Part shown: one piece after another, positions 9,625-19,135 of the stretch
Layout of the letters: every line of letters begins with the position of its first letter
How positions within the stretch are numbered: position 1 is the stretch's first letter
NCBI RefSeq assembly: GCF_024832785.1
Contig: NZ_CP116615.1
Coordinates: 4,402,001 to 4,466,000 of the forward strand
Length of the DNA: 64,000 nt
Direction: 5' to 3'
DNA from: Fontisphaera persica
Lineage (GTDB): Bacteria > Verrucomicrobiota > Verrucomicrobiia > Limisphaerales > Fontisphaeraceae
Translations under genes and position numbers: made by a program
The notes under the pieces: model-generated
What the model was told of the DNA's origin: nothing
Seen by the model: the letters and a program-made list of their open reading frames with translations, nothing else
Database searches by the model: none

Positions 9625-11172
9625 TCAGCCTTGCAGATGCGCCGCCAGACGCAGCACAGTTTCATTAATCAGATTCATCACCGGCGCCGGCCACACCCCC
9701 AGGAACAGCATCAGCGCCACCGCCGGCACAAACCGCAGTCGCTCCCCCGGAGTCAAATCCGCCAACGTCTCCCACGCCGCATTCAACGGCCCATGAAACA
9801 CCCGTTGCAGCACCGTCAGAATCACCACCGCCGTCGCCAGCAACCCCAGCGTCGAAAAGGCCGCCGCCCACGGCGCCAGTCCAAACACCCCCTTGAAAAT
9901 GAGAAACTCGCCCACAAACCCATTCAGCCCCGGCAATCCCAGCGACGCAAACCACGCCATCCCCGTCAGCCCCGCATACACCGGCGCCACCCGCCGCAGC
10001 CCGCCAAAATCATCCAGCCCGCGCCGCCCGCCCGCCCGCTCCTCCAGCCATCCCACCGCCGCAAACAACGTGGCCGCCGTAAGGCCGTGATTGAACATCT
10101 GCAACAGCACCCCATTCAGCGCGGCCGCCTGCTGCCCGGCCTCCCCTGCCGTCCCCAGCGTGGCTGCCACCATCCCCAGTACACAATAGCCCAGATGATT
10201 GATGGAGGAATACCCCAGCAACCGCTTCAAGTCCCGCTGCGCAAACGCCGTGAAGGCCGACAGCACCACCGTGGCCACCGCCAGCCCCAGCAGCACGCCG
10301 CCCAGCGCGCGCACCTCGTGCGGGAAAATGGGCAGCGCCAGCCGTAGCAAGCCATACACCCCCAGCTTCGACATCAGGCCGGTCAACAACATCGTGGTGC
10401 TGGTGGGGGCCTCCGCATACGCCGCCGGCAGCCACGTGTGAAATGGCGCCACCGGCGTCTTGATGGCAAACCCCAAAAACACCCCCCCAAACAGCGCCAA
10501 CATCACCGTCCGCGGCGAAAACTCCCCCACTGGCAGATGCATCGCCACCAGCGCGTACAGCTCCCCGCTCCGCCCCATCCGCGCCAGCTCCGGAAAATCA
10601 AATTGGCCGGTGGCGCGAAACAACCCCAACATGGCCAGCAGCAGCGTCACACTGCCCACCATCGTATAAACGAAAAATTGCATCGCCGCCGGCCCGCGCC
10701 CCGGCCCGCCCCATAGCTTGATGAGGAAAAAGGCGGGTATCAGCGTCAGCTCCCAGAAAAGAAACCAATGAAAAAAATTCATGGCCGTGAAGGCCCCCAC
10801 CAGCCCCGCTTCGAGCAACAACACCAGCCCGAAATACAAGGCCGCCTTCTCCTGAATGGCCTGCGCGCATAAAATCGCCAGCGGCGTCACCAGCGCGGTC
10901 AGCAGCAGCATCAACAGACTAAGACCGTCCGCCCCCACGTAATAGTAAACCCCCAGCGAGGGCACCCACGCATAACGCTCGACCAATTGCAGCCCCCCTT
11001 GCAGCGGGTCAAACCGATTCCACAGCAGCATGGCCTCGGCCAGCACCGCCAGCGCCGCCGTCATGGCCAGATAACGCGCCCGCCGCGCGCATCCACCCCC
11101 GCCCAGCAGCACCACCGCCGCCCCCGCCAGCGGCGTCAACGTCAGCACCGTCAAATTGAGCCACCCTTCCAT
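9625..11172 (-). CDS. nuoM: NADH-quinone oxidoreductase subunit M (first copy in operon)
   Basis: This 515-residue membrane protein is a second NuoM-type antiporter subunit. Landmarks are FFHWFLFWELTLIPAFFLIKLWGG with the conserved channel Glu, AIKTPVAPFHTWLPAAYAEAPTSTTMLLTGL, and KRLLGYSSINHLGYCVLGM. It sits between nuoL and the other nuoM with only 2-6 bases on each side. Extra NuoM-like subunits are known in some complex I operons and could lengthen the membrane arm by one proton channel; whether both are assembled together cannot be read from sequence. Confidence 0.92.
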   Translation of the reverse strand: MEGWLNLTVLTLTPLAGAAVVLLGGGGCARRARYLAMTAALAVLAEAMLLWNRFDPLQGGLQLVERYAWVPSLGVYYYVGADGLSLLMLLLTALVTPLAILCAQAIQEKAALYFGLVLLLEAGLVGAFTAMNFFHWFLFWELTLIPAFFLIKLWGGPGRGPAAMQFFVYTMVGSVTLLLAMLGLFRATGQFDFPELARMGRSGELYALVAMHLPVGEFSPRTVMLALFGGVFLGFAIKTPVAPFHTWLPAAYAEAPTSTTMLLTGLMSKLGVYGLLRLALPIFPHEVRALGGVLLGLAVATVVLSAFTAFAQRDLKRLLGYSSINHLGYCVLGMVAATLGTAGEAGQQAAALNGVLLQMFNHGLTAATLFAAVGWLEERAGGRRGLDDFGGLRRVAPVYAGLTGMAWFASLGLPGLNGFVGEFLIFKGVFGLAPWAAAFSTLGLLATAVVILTVLQRVFHGPLNAAWETLADLTPGERLRFVPAVALMLFLGVWPAPVMNLINETVLRLAAHLQG

Positions 11173-11178
11173 GCGCCC

Positions 11179-13224
11179 CTAACTCCATGCCAGATACAGC
11201 ACCAGCGCCACCAGCCCCACCCCCAGCGCCCGCAGCCAGAGCTGCACCCGCCCGCTTTGCATCCGCGCCAGCCCGCCCCCGGCCCGCCGCAGACTGTGGC
11301 AGCCCGCATCAAAGCCCCCGTTCACCACATATTCATCCGCCAGCCGCGCCACCCAGGCGCAGGCCTGCGCCAGCACCCCCAGCACCCATACCACCCCGCC
11401 CCAAACCCACCTATCCAGCCAGTCCCCCACCGCCGCCGCCCACCCATTCCAGCGAATGACCGTGGCCTCATACAGCTCATCAAAATAAAACTTGGCCCGC
11501 AGCAGGTGATACGCCGCCGGCTGCCAGCGCTCCAGCGGATCCGGCTCCTCCGGCGTTTGCCGCGGCCTCCGCCCATAAATCCACCAACCCCCCGTCAACC
11601 CCCCCAGCGCGGCCGCCGAAGACAACGCCATCACCACCAGCGTGCCCGTCTCCCACAACGGGCTCCAGCGCACCAGCGGCGCGCGGCCTTCCCAGTAATC
11701 CCGCAGCCACGGCCACGCCGGCGTGCCCAGGAATCCCAGCCCCACCGCCCCCACCGCCAAAACCACCAGCGGAACCACCATCACCGCCGGACTTTCATGC
11801 GGAGCCTTGCCCGCGGTTGGCAACCCCCCGCGATACCGCCCCCCAAACACCAGCGCCGTCTGCCGCATCATGTAAAACGCCGTCAACGCCGCCGCGGCCA
11901 GCGCCAGATAAAACGGAACGTGGCTCACCGGCCACCCATGCGCCGCATGCAAAATTTCATCCTTGCTCCAAAAACCGCTGAACAAAACCGGAAACCCGGC
12001 CAGCGCCAGCATGCCCACCGTGTAAGTCGCAAACGTCCAGGGCATGCGCCCCTTCAGCCCGCCCAGATGCCGGATGTCCTGCTCATGATGACAGCCATGA
12101 ATCACCGACCCGGCGCCCAGAAACAGCAGCGCCTTGAAAAAGGCGTGCGTAATCAGGTGAAACATCCCCACCGCCACCCCCCCCGTCCCCAGCCCCAGCA
12201 TCATGAAGCCCAGTTGCGAAACCGTCGAATAGGCCAGAATCCGTTTGATGTCCGTCTGCGCCACCGCCACCAGCGCGGCAAACAACGCCGTCGCCGCCCC
12301 CGTCCACGCCACCGCCTTCAGCGCCGGCGCCACTCCCCCCACCCCTTCCGGCAGCGCGGCAAACACCGGATACATCCGCGCCACCAGAAACACGCCCGCC
12401 GCCACCATCGTCGCCGCGTGAATCAGCGCGCTCACCGGCGTGGGGCCTTCCATCGCGTCCGGCAACCACACATGCAACGGCAACTGGCCCGACTTCCCCA
12501 CCGCCCCGCAGAAAATCAGCGCGGCAATCGCCGTGCTCAACGTCAGCCCGCCCCCCACCGTCACCGCCGTCAGCCGCGCCAGCGCCGCATGCTCCAGACA
12601 CCCCGCGCCCTCATCGTAAAACAACAACGTCCCGGTCTCGCGGTACAGCCACAACAAACCCAGAAAAAATCCCAGGTCCCCAATCCGCGTGGTGATGAAC
12701 GCCTTCTTCGCCGCCGCCGCCGCCGCCGGCTTGTGAAACCAGAAACCAATCAGCAGATACGACGTCAGCCCCACCAGCTCCCAGCACACAAACAGCAGCA
12801 ACAGGCTGTTGGCTATCACCACCCCCAGCATCGCCGCCGCAAACAGCGACAGAAAACAAAAGAACCGCGTGAAATTCGGGTCCTCCCCCATGTAGCCCAC
12901 ACTGAAAATGAAAATGAGCAGCCCCACCAGCGACACCATCAGCGCCATGCCTGCCGACAGCGGATGCAACACCCACCCCAGTCGCAACGGCTCTTCCCCC
13001 ACCACCAGCCACGTGAAGTTCACATAGTGCCGGTATTCCCCATCCACCCCCCCTTGCAGCGTCGTCACAAAGGCCCATAGCGCAAGCGCCACCGCGCCAC
13101 CCATCGCCCCAATCGCCAGCCCCGCCGCCAGCCCCCGCCGCTCCCGCCGCAGCAGCGCCGTCACCCCCGCCGCCAGCAGCGGCAGCAGGGGAATCCAATA
13201 GAGATGTTGGGCTATCCAGCTCAT
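11179..13224 (-). CDS. nuoL: NADH-quinone oxidoreductase subunit L
   Basis: NuoL is the distal proton-pumping subunit of complex I, with a long lateral helix. At 681 residues it has family length. Landmarks are LLLLFVCWELVGLTSYLLIGFW, VGKSGQLPLHVWLPDAMEGPTPVSALIHAATMV, LAYSTVSQLGFMMLGLG, and HAFFKALLFLGAGSVIHG with the HDEQD-type continuation (CHHEQDIRHLGGL). All are textbook NuoL motifs. The start codon overlaps the nuoK stop by 4 bases, so translation is probably coupled. Confidence 0.95.
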   Translation of the reverse strand: MSWIAQHLYWIPLLPLLAAGVTALLRRERRGLAAGLAIGAMGGAVALALWAFVTTLQGGVDGEYRHYVNFTWLVVGEEPLRLGWVLHPLSAGMALMVSLVGLLIFIFSVGYMGEDPNFTRFFCFLSLFAAAMLGVVIANSLLLLFVCWELVGLTSYLLIGFWFHKPAAAAAAKKAFITTRIGDLGFFLGLLWLYRETGTLLFYDEGAGCLEHAALARLTAVTVGGGLTLSTAIAALIFCGAVGKSGQLPLHVWLPDAMEGPTPVSALIHAATMVAAGVFLVARMYPVFAALPEGVGGVAPALKAVAWTGAATALFAALVAVAQTDIKRILAYSTVSQLGFMMLGLGTGGVAVGMFHLITHAFFKALLFLGAGSVIHGCHHEQDIRHLGGLKGRMPWTFATYTVGMLALAGFPVLFSGFWSKDEILHAAHGWPVSHVPFYLALAAAALTAFYMMRQTALVFGGRYRGGLPTAGKAPHESPAVMVVPLVVLAVGAVGLGFLGTPAWPWLRDYWEGRAPLVRWSPLWETGTLVVMALSSAAALGGLTGGWWIYGRRPRQTPEEPDPLERWQPAAYHLLRAKFYFDELYEATVIRWNGWAAAVGDWLDRWVWGGVVWVLGVLAQACAWVARLADEYVVNGGFDAGCHSLRRAGGGLARMQSGRVQLWLRALGVGLVALVLYLAWS

Positions 13225-13532
13225 CCGCGCAGCGTGCTGATCTTGTCCAGATCCGTGGTCTTGAAATGCCGGTACACCGCGATGATTAGCGCCAGCCCCA
13301 CCCCCGCTTCGGCCGCGGCTATGGCCATCGAAAACAAGACAAACAATACGCCGCTGACCTGCGCTTCCGGCACGTTGTACCGCGCAAAAGCCAGAAAACT
13401 CAGATTGGCCGCGTTGAGCATCAGCTCAATGCCCATCAGCACGATGATCGCATTGCGGCGCAGCACCGCCCCCGCAAACCCAATCGCAAACAGGGCTGCG
13501 GCAACCATTAAATATGCGTGCAACGGCGTCAT
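13221..13532 (-). CDS. nuoK: NADH-quinone oxidoreductase subunit K
   Basis: This is a 103-residue, three-helix membrane subunit of complex I. The start MTPLHAYLMVAAALF was chosen over a longer open frame because it overlaps the end of nuoJ by 4 bases and gives the normal NuoK length. The family motif GIELMLNAANLSFLAF carries the conserved membrane Glu of the proton path; a second acidic position lies in MAIAAAEAGVGLALI. The stop overlaps the nuoL start. Confidence 0.95.
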   Translation of the reverse strand: MTPLHAYLMVAAALFAIGFAGAVLRRNAIIVLMGIELMLNAANLSFLAFARYNVPEAQVSGVLFVLFSMAIAAAEAGVGLALIIAVYRHFKTTDLDKISTLRG

Positions 13533-14059
13533 CGCGTAGAATCCGCTGGCTCCCGCTTCTCCGGTTTCTCCTTCATCGCCAGCAGCAGCGCCCCCACCAG
13601 CGCCGCGGTGAGCAGCACCCCCATGGCCAGCAGCGGCGCCACCGCCTGCAGCATCATCGTCTGCCCGATTTGCGCCACCGTGGGCTCGGTCAGCGCCGCC
13701 GGCGCCGGCGTCAGGCGGGGCAGCAAATGCGAACCCCCCATCCCCCCCACCAGCACCGCCAGCACTCCCACCGTCACCAGCCCGCCCCCCAGCACGCTCC
13801 GCGGGGACAGCGGCGGCTCCTGGGGATCCCCGCCCCGCGTGAGCAAAATGGCAAACACAATCACAATGGACACCGCCCCCACATAAATCAGGATTTGCGC
13901 AAATCCCGCAAATTGCGCCTGCAAATCCAGAAACAATCCCGCCAGCCCGAGAAACGTCAATGCCAGCGCCAGCGCGCAATGAATCAAATTCCGCAGCGTC
14001 ATCGCGGCGGTCGCGCCCGCGATGACCATCACGGCCAGAATGATGAAACTCAGCGGCAT
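13529..14059 (-). CDS. nuoJ: NADH-quinone oxidoreductase subunit J
   Basis: This 176-residue membrane subunit of complex I holds part of the hinge between quinone chamber and membrane arm. The conserved stretch ALTFLGLAGLFLDLQAQFAGFAQILIYVGAVSI spans the third transmembrane helix of NuoJ with its pi-bulge. The C-terminus ends in a charged tail (EKPEKREPADSTR). It starts 33 bases after nuoH and overlaps nuoK by 4 bases. Confidence 0.93.
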   Translation of the reverse strand: MPLSFIILAVMVIAGATAAMTLRNLIHCALALALTFLGLAGLFLDLQAQFAGFAQILIYVGAVSIVIVFAILLTRGGDPQEPPLSPRSVLGGGLVTVGVLAVLVGGMGGSHLLPRLTPAPAALTEPTVAQIGQTMMLQAVAPLLAMGVLLTAALVGALLLAMKEKPEKREPADSTR

Positions 14060-14092
14060 ACCGCCTGTCCTTCGCTTGTCATCGGTCCCCGT

Positions 14093-15280
14093 TCATTCCG
14101 CATAACGGTATTCCCGCCGGCCCCAGCCGCGCCGCGCGCTCAACGCGCGGCCCAGCCCCCACCACGCGGCCAGCAGCAGGCCCCCGCCCACCACCCATTG
14201 CACCAGCCCCCCCACCCAGCCCTCCCCGGGCAGAAAACGGCAGAGACCGGCCACCACCACATTCACCAGCGCCAGCGGCAGCAAAAATTTCCACGCAAAA
14301 CCCATCAGTTGGTCCATCCGCAAACGCGGCAGCGTCCCGCGCACCCAGATGAACAGCGCAATCAACCCCAGCAATTTGGCGAAAAACCAAAACCACGACG
14401 GCACCGCCACCAGCCACGGCACCGGCGCATGCCAGCCCCCCAAAAACAGCGTAATCGCCAGCCCGCTGACGGCGAACATTCCCAGATATTCCCCCAGGAA
14501 AAACAAGGCAAACTTGAAGCCGCTGTACTCCACAAAATACCCGGCCACCAGCTCCGATTCGCCCTCCGGCAAATCAAACGGGGAACGGTTGCTCTCCGCC
14601 GTGGCGGCAATCAGGAACAGCACAAATCCCGCCAGCCCCCACGGCGTGAACACATGCCAGTTCGGCACCCAGCCCCAGTACCCCGCCTGCGCGTCCACCA
14701 GTTGCACCGTGGACAGCGTGCCCGCCATCATCAACACCGGCACCGCCGCCAGCACCAGCGGAATTTCATAGCTGAGCATTTGCGCAATCGCCCGCAGCGC
14801 CCCCAGCAGCGAGTACTTGTTGCTGCTCGACCACCCCGCCAGAAAGGGCGACAGCTCCGTCGCCGCCCCCGCCGCAAAGAAAAACAGCACCGCCGCATCC
14901 AAATCAATCGCCACCATGTTGCGCCCCATCGGCAGCACCGCATACGCCAGCAACACCGGCACCACCAGCACAAACGGCGCCACAAAATGCAACACCCGGT
15001 CCGCCCCCGCCGGCACGATGTCCTCCTTGATTAGCGCCTTGATGCCGTCCGCCGCAAATTGCAGCAATCCAGCCGGCCCCACCCGATTCGGCCCCCGCCG
15101 ATTCTGAATGCGCCCCAGCCCCTTGCGCTCCAGTACCGTCACCAGCGCAAACAACAACCCAAACACCGCAAGGATCGCCGCAATGTTGATCAGCATCGAA
15201 ACCAGCGGCTGCACCGCCGGCGGCGCCAGCGCCACCAACTGGTGCTTCCCATGCACAAAAATCTGGTCCAGGGCATTCAT
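14093..15280 (-). CDS. nuoH: NADH-quinone oxidoreductase subunit H
   Basis: NuoH forms the quinone-binding chamber entrance of complex I. From the chosen start (MNALDQIFVHGKHQ) it has 395 residues; an in-frame start 54 bases upstream would add 18 non-membrane residues. Landmarks are ERKGLGRIQNRRGPNRVGPAGLLQF, IPLVLAAVPVLMMAGTLS, the acidic loop SPFDLPEGESELVAGYFVEYSGFKF, and the late WVRGTLPRLRMDQLMGFAWKFLLPLAL. All mark NuoH firmly. Here it follows nuoI, whereas nuoH normally precedes nuoI. A 163-bp spacer separates the two genes. Confidence 0.94.
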   Translation of the reverse strand: MNALDQIFVHGKHQLVALAPPAVQPLVSMLINIAAILAVFGLLFALVTVLERKGLGRIQNRRGPNRVGPAGLLQFAADGIKALIKEDIVPAGADRVLHFVAPFVLVVPVLLAYAVLPMGRNMVAIDLDAAVLFFFAAGAATELSPFLAGWSSSNKYSLLGALRAIAQMLSYEIPLVLAAVPVLMMAGTLSTVQLVDAQAGYWGWVPNWHVFTPWGLAGFVLFLIAATAESNRSPFDLPEGESELVAGYFVEYSGFKFALFFLGEYLGMFAVSGLAITLFLGGWHAPVPWLVAVPSWFWFFAKLLGLIALFIWVRGTLPRLRMDQLMGFAWKFLLPLALVNVVVAGLCRFLPGEGWVGGLVQWVVGGGLLLAAWWGLGRALSARRGWGRREYRYAE

Positions 15281-15443
15281 GCGCTGATTGGTCCCGCCTT
15301 GCGCCTTGGCAAAGGCCCCCTCGCACGCCTCCACTGGCCGCCGGGGCAGGGGAGGGGCGCCGTATCATGCGATGGAAGGGGGAGGCGGAAGCTGACTTGT
15401 TTGATTTTTGGCGAATCCATGCGTGCCCCTTCTTTCATGCCCC

Positions 15444-16106
15444 TCAAGCTCCCGGCGTTTTCCCCGGATCAAAGGTTTCCGTCGCCTTGGCCACCTTGGC
15501 CGCCATTTCTTTGGCTTTGGCCTCGGCTTTGGCCCGCTCCATCGCCATGCGCGCATCGGTCTCCGCGGCCTCCGTGGGATGGATGCGCTGATAATAACTG
15601 TTCGGTTTGGCCAGGTCTTCCTTGTGCAGCAGCAGCCGCCCAAAACGGTCCCCCGTGCTGTGCTCAAAGGCCACATCCATCTTAATCGCGTCAAACGGGC
15701 ACACCTCCACGCAAATCTGGCAACCCATGCACACCGAAATATCTATGTCAAAAATCTTCGGCTGCATCTGCAGCTTCCCGGCGTGGTCCCGTTTCTTGGT
15801 GGTGTCCTTGACAATGTAAATGCACTGCGGCGGACATTCCTTCTCGCAGATCTGGCACGCCACGCACCGCAGCCCGGCTTGCGCGTTCTCCCCATCATAC
15901 ACCAGAAAGGGAAACGTCCGCGCATTCTCAATCTGCGGCAGCCGCTCCTCCGGATATTCCACCGTCACCAGCCGCGCGGGGTCGGTGTAACTGCCCGCAA
16001 AATTACGGGCCGTCACCATCATCCCTTTCAATATGCCTGCGCCCAGCATGGCTGTGTTGTATTTCGGTTGCGCCTTTGTTTTACCTGTCCACCTCGCCCA
16101 AGACAA
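15444..16106 (-). CDS. nuoI: NADH-quinone oxidoreductase subunit I (2 x 4Fe-4S)
   Basis: This is the peripheral ferredoxin-like subunit carrying clusters N6a and N6b on the electron path to N2. The two CxxCxxCxxxCP motifs are CVACQICEKECPP and CMGCQICVEVCP, about 40 residues apart. At 220 residues it is longer than many homologues because of an Ala/Lys/Glu-rich C-terminal tail (about residues 175-220) with no obvious counterpart. The gene lies between nuoD, which it overlaps by 26 bases, and nuoH; this order is unusual. Confidence 0.94.
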   Translation of the reverse strand: MSWARWTGKTKAQPKYNTAMLGAGILKGMMVTARNFAGSYTDPARLVTVEYPEERLPQIENARTFPFLVYDGENAQAGLRCVACQICEKECPPQCIYIVKDTTKKRDHAGKLQMQPKIFDIDISVCMGCQICVEVCPFDAIKMDVAFEHSTGDRFGRLLLHKEDLAKPNSYYQRIHPTEAAETDARMAMERAKAEAKAKEMAAKVAKATETFDPGKTPGA

Positions 16107-17295
16107 TATCTACACTGCCCAAAATAATCACCACATCCGCCACCTTCTGCCCCACGCACATATCCTCCAGCACCGTCAAATTGATGAAACTCGGCGGGCG
16201 CACCCGGTAACGATACGGATTGGGCCCCCCGTCACTAATCAGATAAAAGCCCAATTCCCCCTTCGGCGCCTCAATTCGCCCGTAGGCCTCCCCGGGCTTG
16301 GGCCGGAATCCACGCAGCTTCGCCTTTGAATCCATCACCGGCCCGGCGGGTATGTCCCGCAACGCCTGCTCCAGGATTTTCACCGACTCCCGCATCTCCA
16401 GCAGCCGCACCATGTACCGGTCATACACATCCCCATGCGCCCCCAGCGGCACCCGAAAACTGAAACGCCCGTATATCCCGTACCGGTCCACCTTCCGCAA
16501 ATCGTAATTCACCCCGCTCGCCCGCAGCATCGGGCCCGTGATGCCCGCATTCACCGCCAGCGCCCCGGGCAGCACCCCCACCCCCTGCGTCCGCGCCATT
16601 AGAATCTCATTTTCCGTGAACAACTTCTCATATTCATCCAGAAATCGCGGATACTCCGCCACCACCCGCTTCACCCGCTCCAGCCACCCGGACGGCGCAT
16701 CGCACCGGCAGCCCCCGAAACGCATGTAATTGCACATCATCCGCGCCCCGGTCAGCTCCTCAAACAAATCCAATATCTTCTCGCGCTCCCGAAACGCATA
16801 CATCAGCGGCGTCCCCAGCGCCCCCATGTCCTGCACCAGAAACCCAATCAAACAGGTGTGGTTTTGCAGGCGCGTCAATTCCGCCGTAATCACCCGCAGA
16901 TACTCCGCCCGCTCCGGCACTTGCAGCCCCGCCAGTTTCTCCACCGCCAGCGCGTACGCCCAGTTGTTCGTCAGACTGCAAAAGTAATCCAGCCGGTCTG
17001 TATAAGGCATGGACCCCAAATAGCTCGTGCCCTCGGCAATCTTCTCGTGATTCCGATGCAGATAGCCAAACACCGGCTTGAGCTTCACCACCGTCTCCCC
17101 CTCCAAAACCACATCCATGCGGAACACCCCATGGGTCGAGGGATGATGCGGCCCCATCGCCACTTCCAGCCGGTCCACCTCCGCCTCCACGCCCCCCACC
17201 GCCCCCCTCCCCACCAAGCCGGGCAACGCCACGGCAAGTGCGCCGCCCGCGCGCTCAACCCCTGCCGGCTGAATGGACTGAGGCTTCCCGTTCAT
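16081..17295 (-). CDS. nuoD: NADH-quinone oxidoreductase subunit D
   Basis: NuoD is the 49-kDa-type subunit that lines the quinone site in complex I. It has 404 residues. After a ~40-residue Gly/Ala-rich N-terminal extension come MGPHHPSTHGVFR (the quinone-binding His loop), GYLHRNHEKIAE, DRLDYFCSLTNNWAYALAVEKL, and the C-terminal VVIILGSVDIVLGEVDR, which matches the family's 'ilgSlDpvlgevDR' end. The start overlaps the nuoC stop by 4 bases, and the stop lies inside the nuoI reading frame. Confidence 0.95.
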   Translation of the reverse strand: MNGKPQSIQPAGVERAGGALAVALPGLVGRGAVGGVEAEVDRLEVAMGPHHPSTHGVFRMDVVLEGETVVKLKPVFGYLHRNHEKIAEGTSYLGSMPYTDRLDYFCSLTNNWAYALAVEKLAGLQVPERAEYLRVITAELTRLQNHTCLIGFLVQDMGALGTPLMYAFREREKILDLFEELTGARMMCNYMRFGGCRCDAPSGWLERVKRVVAEYPRFLDEYEKLFTENEILMARTQGVGVLPGALAVNAGITGPMLRASGVNYDLRKVDRYGIYGRFSFRVPLGAHGDVYDRYMVRLLEMRESVKILEQALRDIPAGPVMDSKAKLRGFRPKPGEAYGRIEAPKGELGFYLISDGGPNPYRYRVRPPSFINLTVLEDMCVGQKVADVVIILGSVDIVLGEVDR

Positions 17296-17945
17296 CCCTG
17301 CCCCTCCCTTGGCTTCCCACCCGCCGCCGGATAATGCCGGCGCGCCTTCTCCAACACCTGGTCATGCGGCGTCGGCTCATACTCGTAATCATCCGGCTCC
17401 ACATAATCCCGCCGCATCGGATGCCCCGTGAAACCGTCCCACATCAAAATCCGCCGCAAATCCGGATGCCCCTCAAAATACACCCCGAACAAATCAAACA
17501 CCTCCCGCTCCTGAAACTCGCACGAGCGCCACACCGGCGTCAGCGACGCCACCCGCGCTCCCGCCCCCCGGTCGGCCGTCCGCTGCCGCAGCACCAGCGG
17601 GCCGTGCCCCAGCTCCATCGAGTACAGGTGATAAACCACCTCCAAATACCCCGGCTCCACGTGCTCCTTTGTCTCCTCAAACACCCGCTCCACCCCCTCC
17701 ACCATCCGGGTGGTCCGCACCTTCTCCTTCACCACCTGGTCCAGCCAGTCCACCCCCGTCACATTCGAGGCATAATCAAAACGGCAGGCCGCATCCTCCC
17801 GCAGAAATCGCGCCACCGCCACCGCGTGCGCCACATCCACCAGCAGCGAGGGCTGCTGCGCCGGCGACGGATTGGGCAGGATTTTCACCTCGGCTCCAGG
17901 CACCGCCGCCGCCAGTCGCTCCACCAATGACTCCAGAGTTTCCAT
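17292..17945 (-). CDS. nuoC: NADH-quinone oxidoreductase subunit C
   Basis: NuoC (30-kDa-type subunit) is a hydrophilic scaffold of the quinone module. It has 217 residues and is separate from NuoD, not fused. The signature WRSCEFQEREVFDLFGVYFEGHPDLRRILM is complete, followed by DGFTGHPMRRDYVEPDDYEY. The N-terminus is an acidic alpha/beta region as usual. It lies 6 bases after nuoB and overlaps nuoD by 4 bases. Confidence 0.95.
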   Translation of the reverse strand: METLESLVERLAAAVPGAEVKILPNPSPAQQPSLLVDVAHAVAVARFLREDAACRFDYASNVTGVDWLDQVVKEKVRTTRMVEGVERVFEETKEHVEPGYLEVVYHLYSMELGHGPLVLRQRTADRGAGARVASLTPVWRSCEFQEREVFDLFGVYFEGHPDLRRILMWDGFTGHPMRRDYVEPDDYEYEPTPHDQVLEKARRHYPAAGGKPREGQG

Positions 17946-17951
17946 GGCCGC

Positions 17952-18572
17952 TCAGCCCTCACGCTGCAGAACCGGCGGACGCCACACCTCGGGATTGTAA
18001 GGAGGCTCCAAATCCTCCGCCCCATGCCGCGGCACCGGATATTCCCCGGGCACTTCCGGATTCAGCGCCGGCGCCTGCCCCGGGCCGCGCAAGGTTTGCG
18101 CCGCAATTTTTTCCTGCAAGGTGATTAACGCATGCAACAACGCTTCCGGCCGCGGCGGACACCCCGGTATGTGCACGTCCACTGGAAGGTAGCGGTCAAT
18201 CCCCTTCAGCACATTGTAACCCTGCTTGAACGGTCCCCCGGATATGGCACACGCCCCCATCGCAATCACGTATTTGGGCTCGGGCATCTGGTTGTACAAC
18301 CGCACCACCTGCGGCGCCATCTTCTTGGTCACCGTCCCGGCCACAATCATCAAATCCGCCTGCCGCGGCGACGGCCGGAAAACCTCCGCCCCAAACCGCG
18401 CAATGTCGTACCGCGCCATCGAGGCCGCAATCATCTCAATCGCGCAGCACGCCAGCCCAAATTGCAGCGGCCACACCGAGTTCTTGCGCCCCCAGTTGTA
18501 AAGCTCCGCCAGCGAGGTCAGAAAGACCCCCTGCTTCCGCAGCTCGTCCCGTAATCCTTCGTCAATGGGCAT
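17952..18572 (-). CDS. nuoB: NADH-quinone oxidoreductase subunit B (cluster N2)
   Basis: NuoB carries the terminal 4Fe-4S cluster N2, which reduces quinone. It has 206 residues. The tandem cysteines are in [13 protein letters not shown], the third ligand is in [10 protein letters not shown], and the fourth is in [14 protein letters not shown], so all N2 ligands are present. The C-terminal ~45 residues (after [12 protein letters not shown]) are proline-rich and extend beyond the core fold. The gene is 21 bases after nuoA. Confidence 0.96.
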   Translation of the reverse strand: MPIDEGLRDELRKQGVFLTSLAELYNWGRKNSVWPLQFGLACCAIEMIAASMARYDIARFGAEVFRPSPRQADLMIVAGTVTKKMAPQVVRLYNQMPEPKYVIAMGACAISGGPFKQGYNVLKGIDRYLPVDVHIPGCPPRPEALLHALITLQEKIAAQTLRGPGQAPALNPEVPGEYPVPRHGAEDLEPPYNPEVWRPPVLQREG

Positions 18573-18593
18573 GCAATTTCACCCTGAGCGCCA

Positions 18594-18968
18594 TCATTGC
18601 CATTTTAGCAGCCCTTTGGCCCACGCCCAAACCAGCCCCTCCGCCAGCAACAACAAAAACACCAGCATCGCCACACACGCCCCGGCTGGCAGGTCCAAAA
18701 ACGCCACCGCAAAGGGCAGCAAAAACAAAACCTCCACATCAAAGATTAGGAATAAAATCGCGTAGAGGTAATACTCCACCTTGAATTGCACCGCCCCGCG
18801 GCCCCGTGATTCCAGGCCGCATTCGTAAATCGCCTGCTTCACCGGCCCCGGCTTGGGCGGCGCCATCCACCACGCCCACAGCTTGGAAAGCAGTATCGGC
18901 CCCAGGCCAAATCCCACTGCGGCCAGCAGGAACACCACCAAAAAGGCGTATGGGTGATACTCGGTCAT
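18594..18968 (-). CDS. nuoA: NADH-quinone oxidoreductase subunit A
   Basis: This small three-helix membrane subunit of complex I is the first gene of the nuo operon. From MTEYHPYAFLVVFLLAA it has 124 residues; an in-frame ATG 9 bases upstream is also possible. Conserved NuoA text is KQAIYECGLESRGRGAVQFKVEYYLYAILFLIFDVEVLFLLPFA (shown here as one block of the family), containing the loop Cys and the Asp/Glu pair of the third helix. The 158-bp spacer upstream, shared with the divergent DUF1080 gene, should hold the operon promoter, but no convincing -35/-10 pair was found. Confidence 0.93.
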   Translation of the reverse strand: MTEYHPYAFLVVFLLAAVGFGLGPILLSKLWAWWMAPPKPGPVKQAIYECGLESRGRGAVQFKVEYYLYAILFLIFDVEVLFLLPFAVAFLDLPAGACVAMLVFLLLLAEGLVWAWAKGLLKWQ

Positions 18969-19135
18969 ACCGCACATGCCATGCTGCTGCGCTCCACCGT
19001 GCCAGCCTGGCGCGGAGACGTCAAGCCGTTGCGCCGTCTCGCCGCCCAGGAATCCGCCGAACCGGATAAATCAGACCCGGCCGGCCCGATATCCCGCGCT
19101 TGCCCCCACCTCCCTTCTGCGGTACAAAATAACCC

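Noticed and set aside
10987-13080. A 697-codon plus-strand frame across nuoL and nuoM
   Set aside because: Arg/Pro/His/Gln-rich shadow text; the minus strand holds complete NuoL and NuoM motifs.
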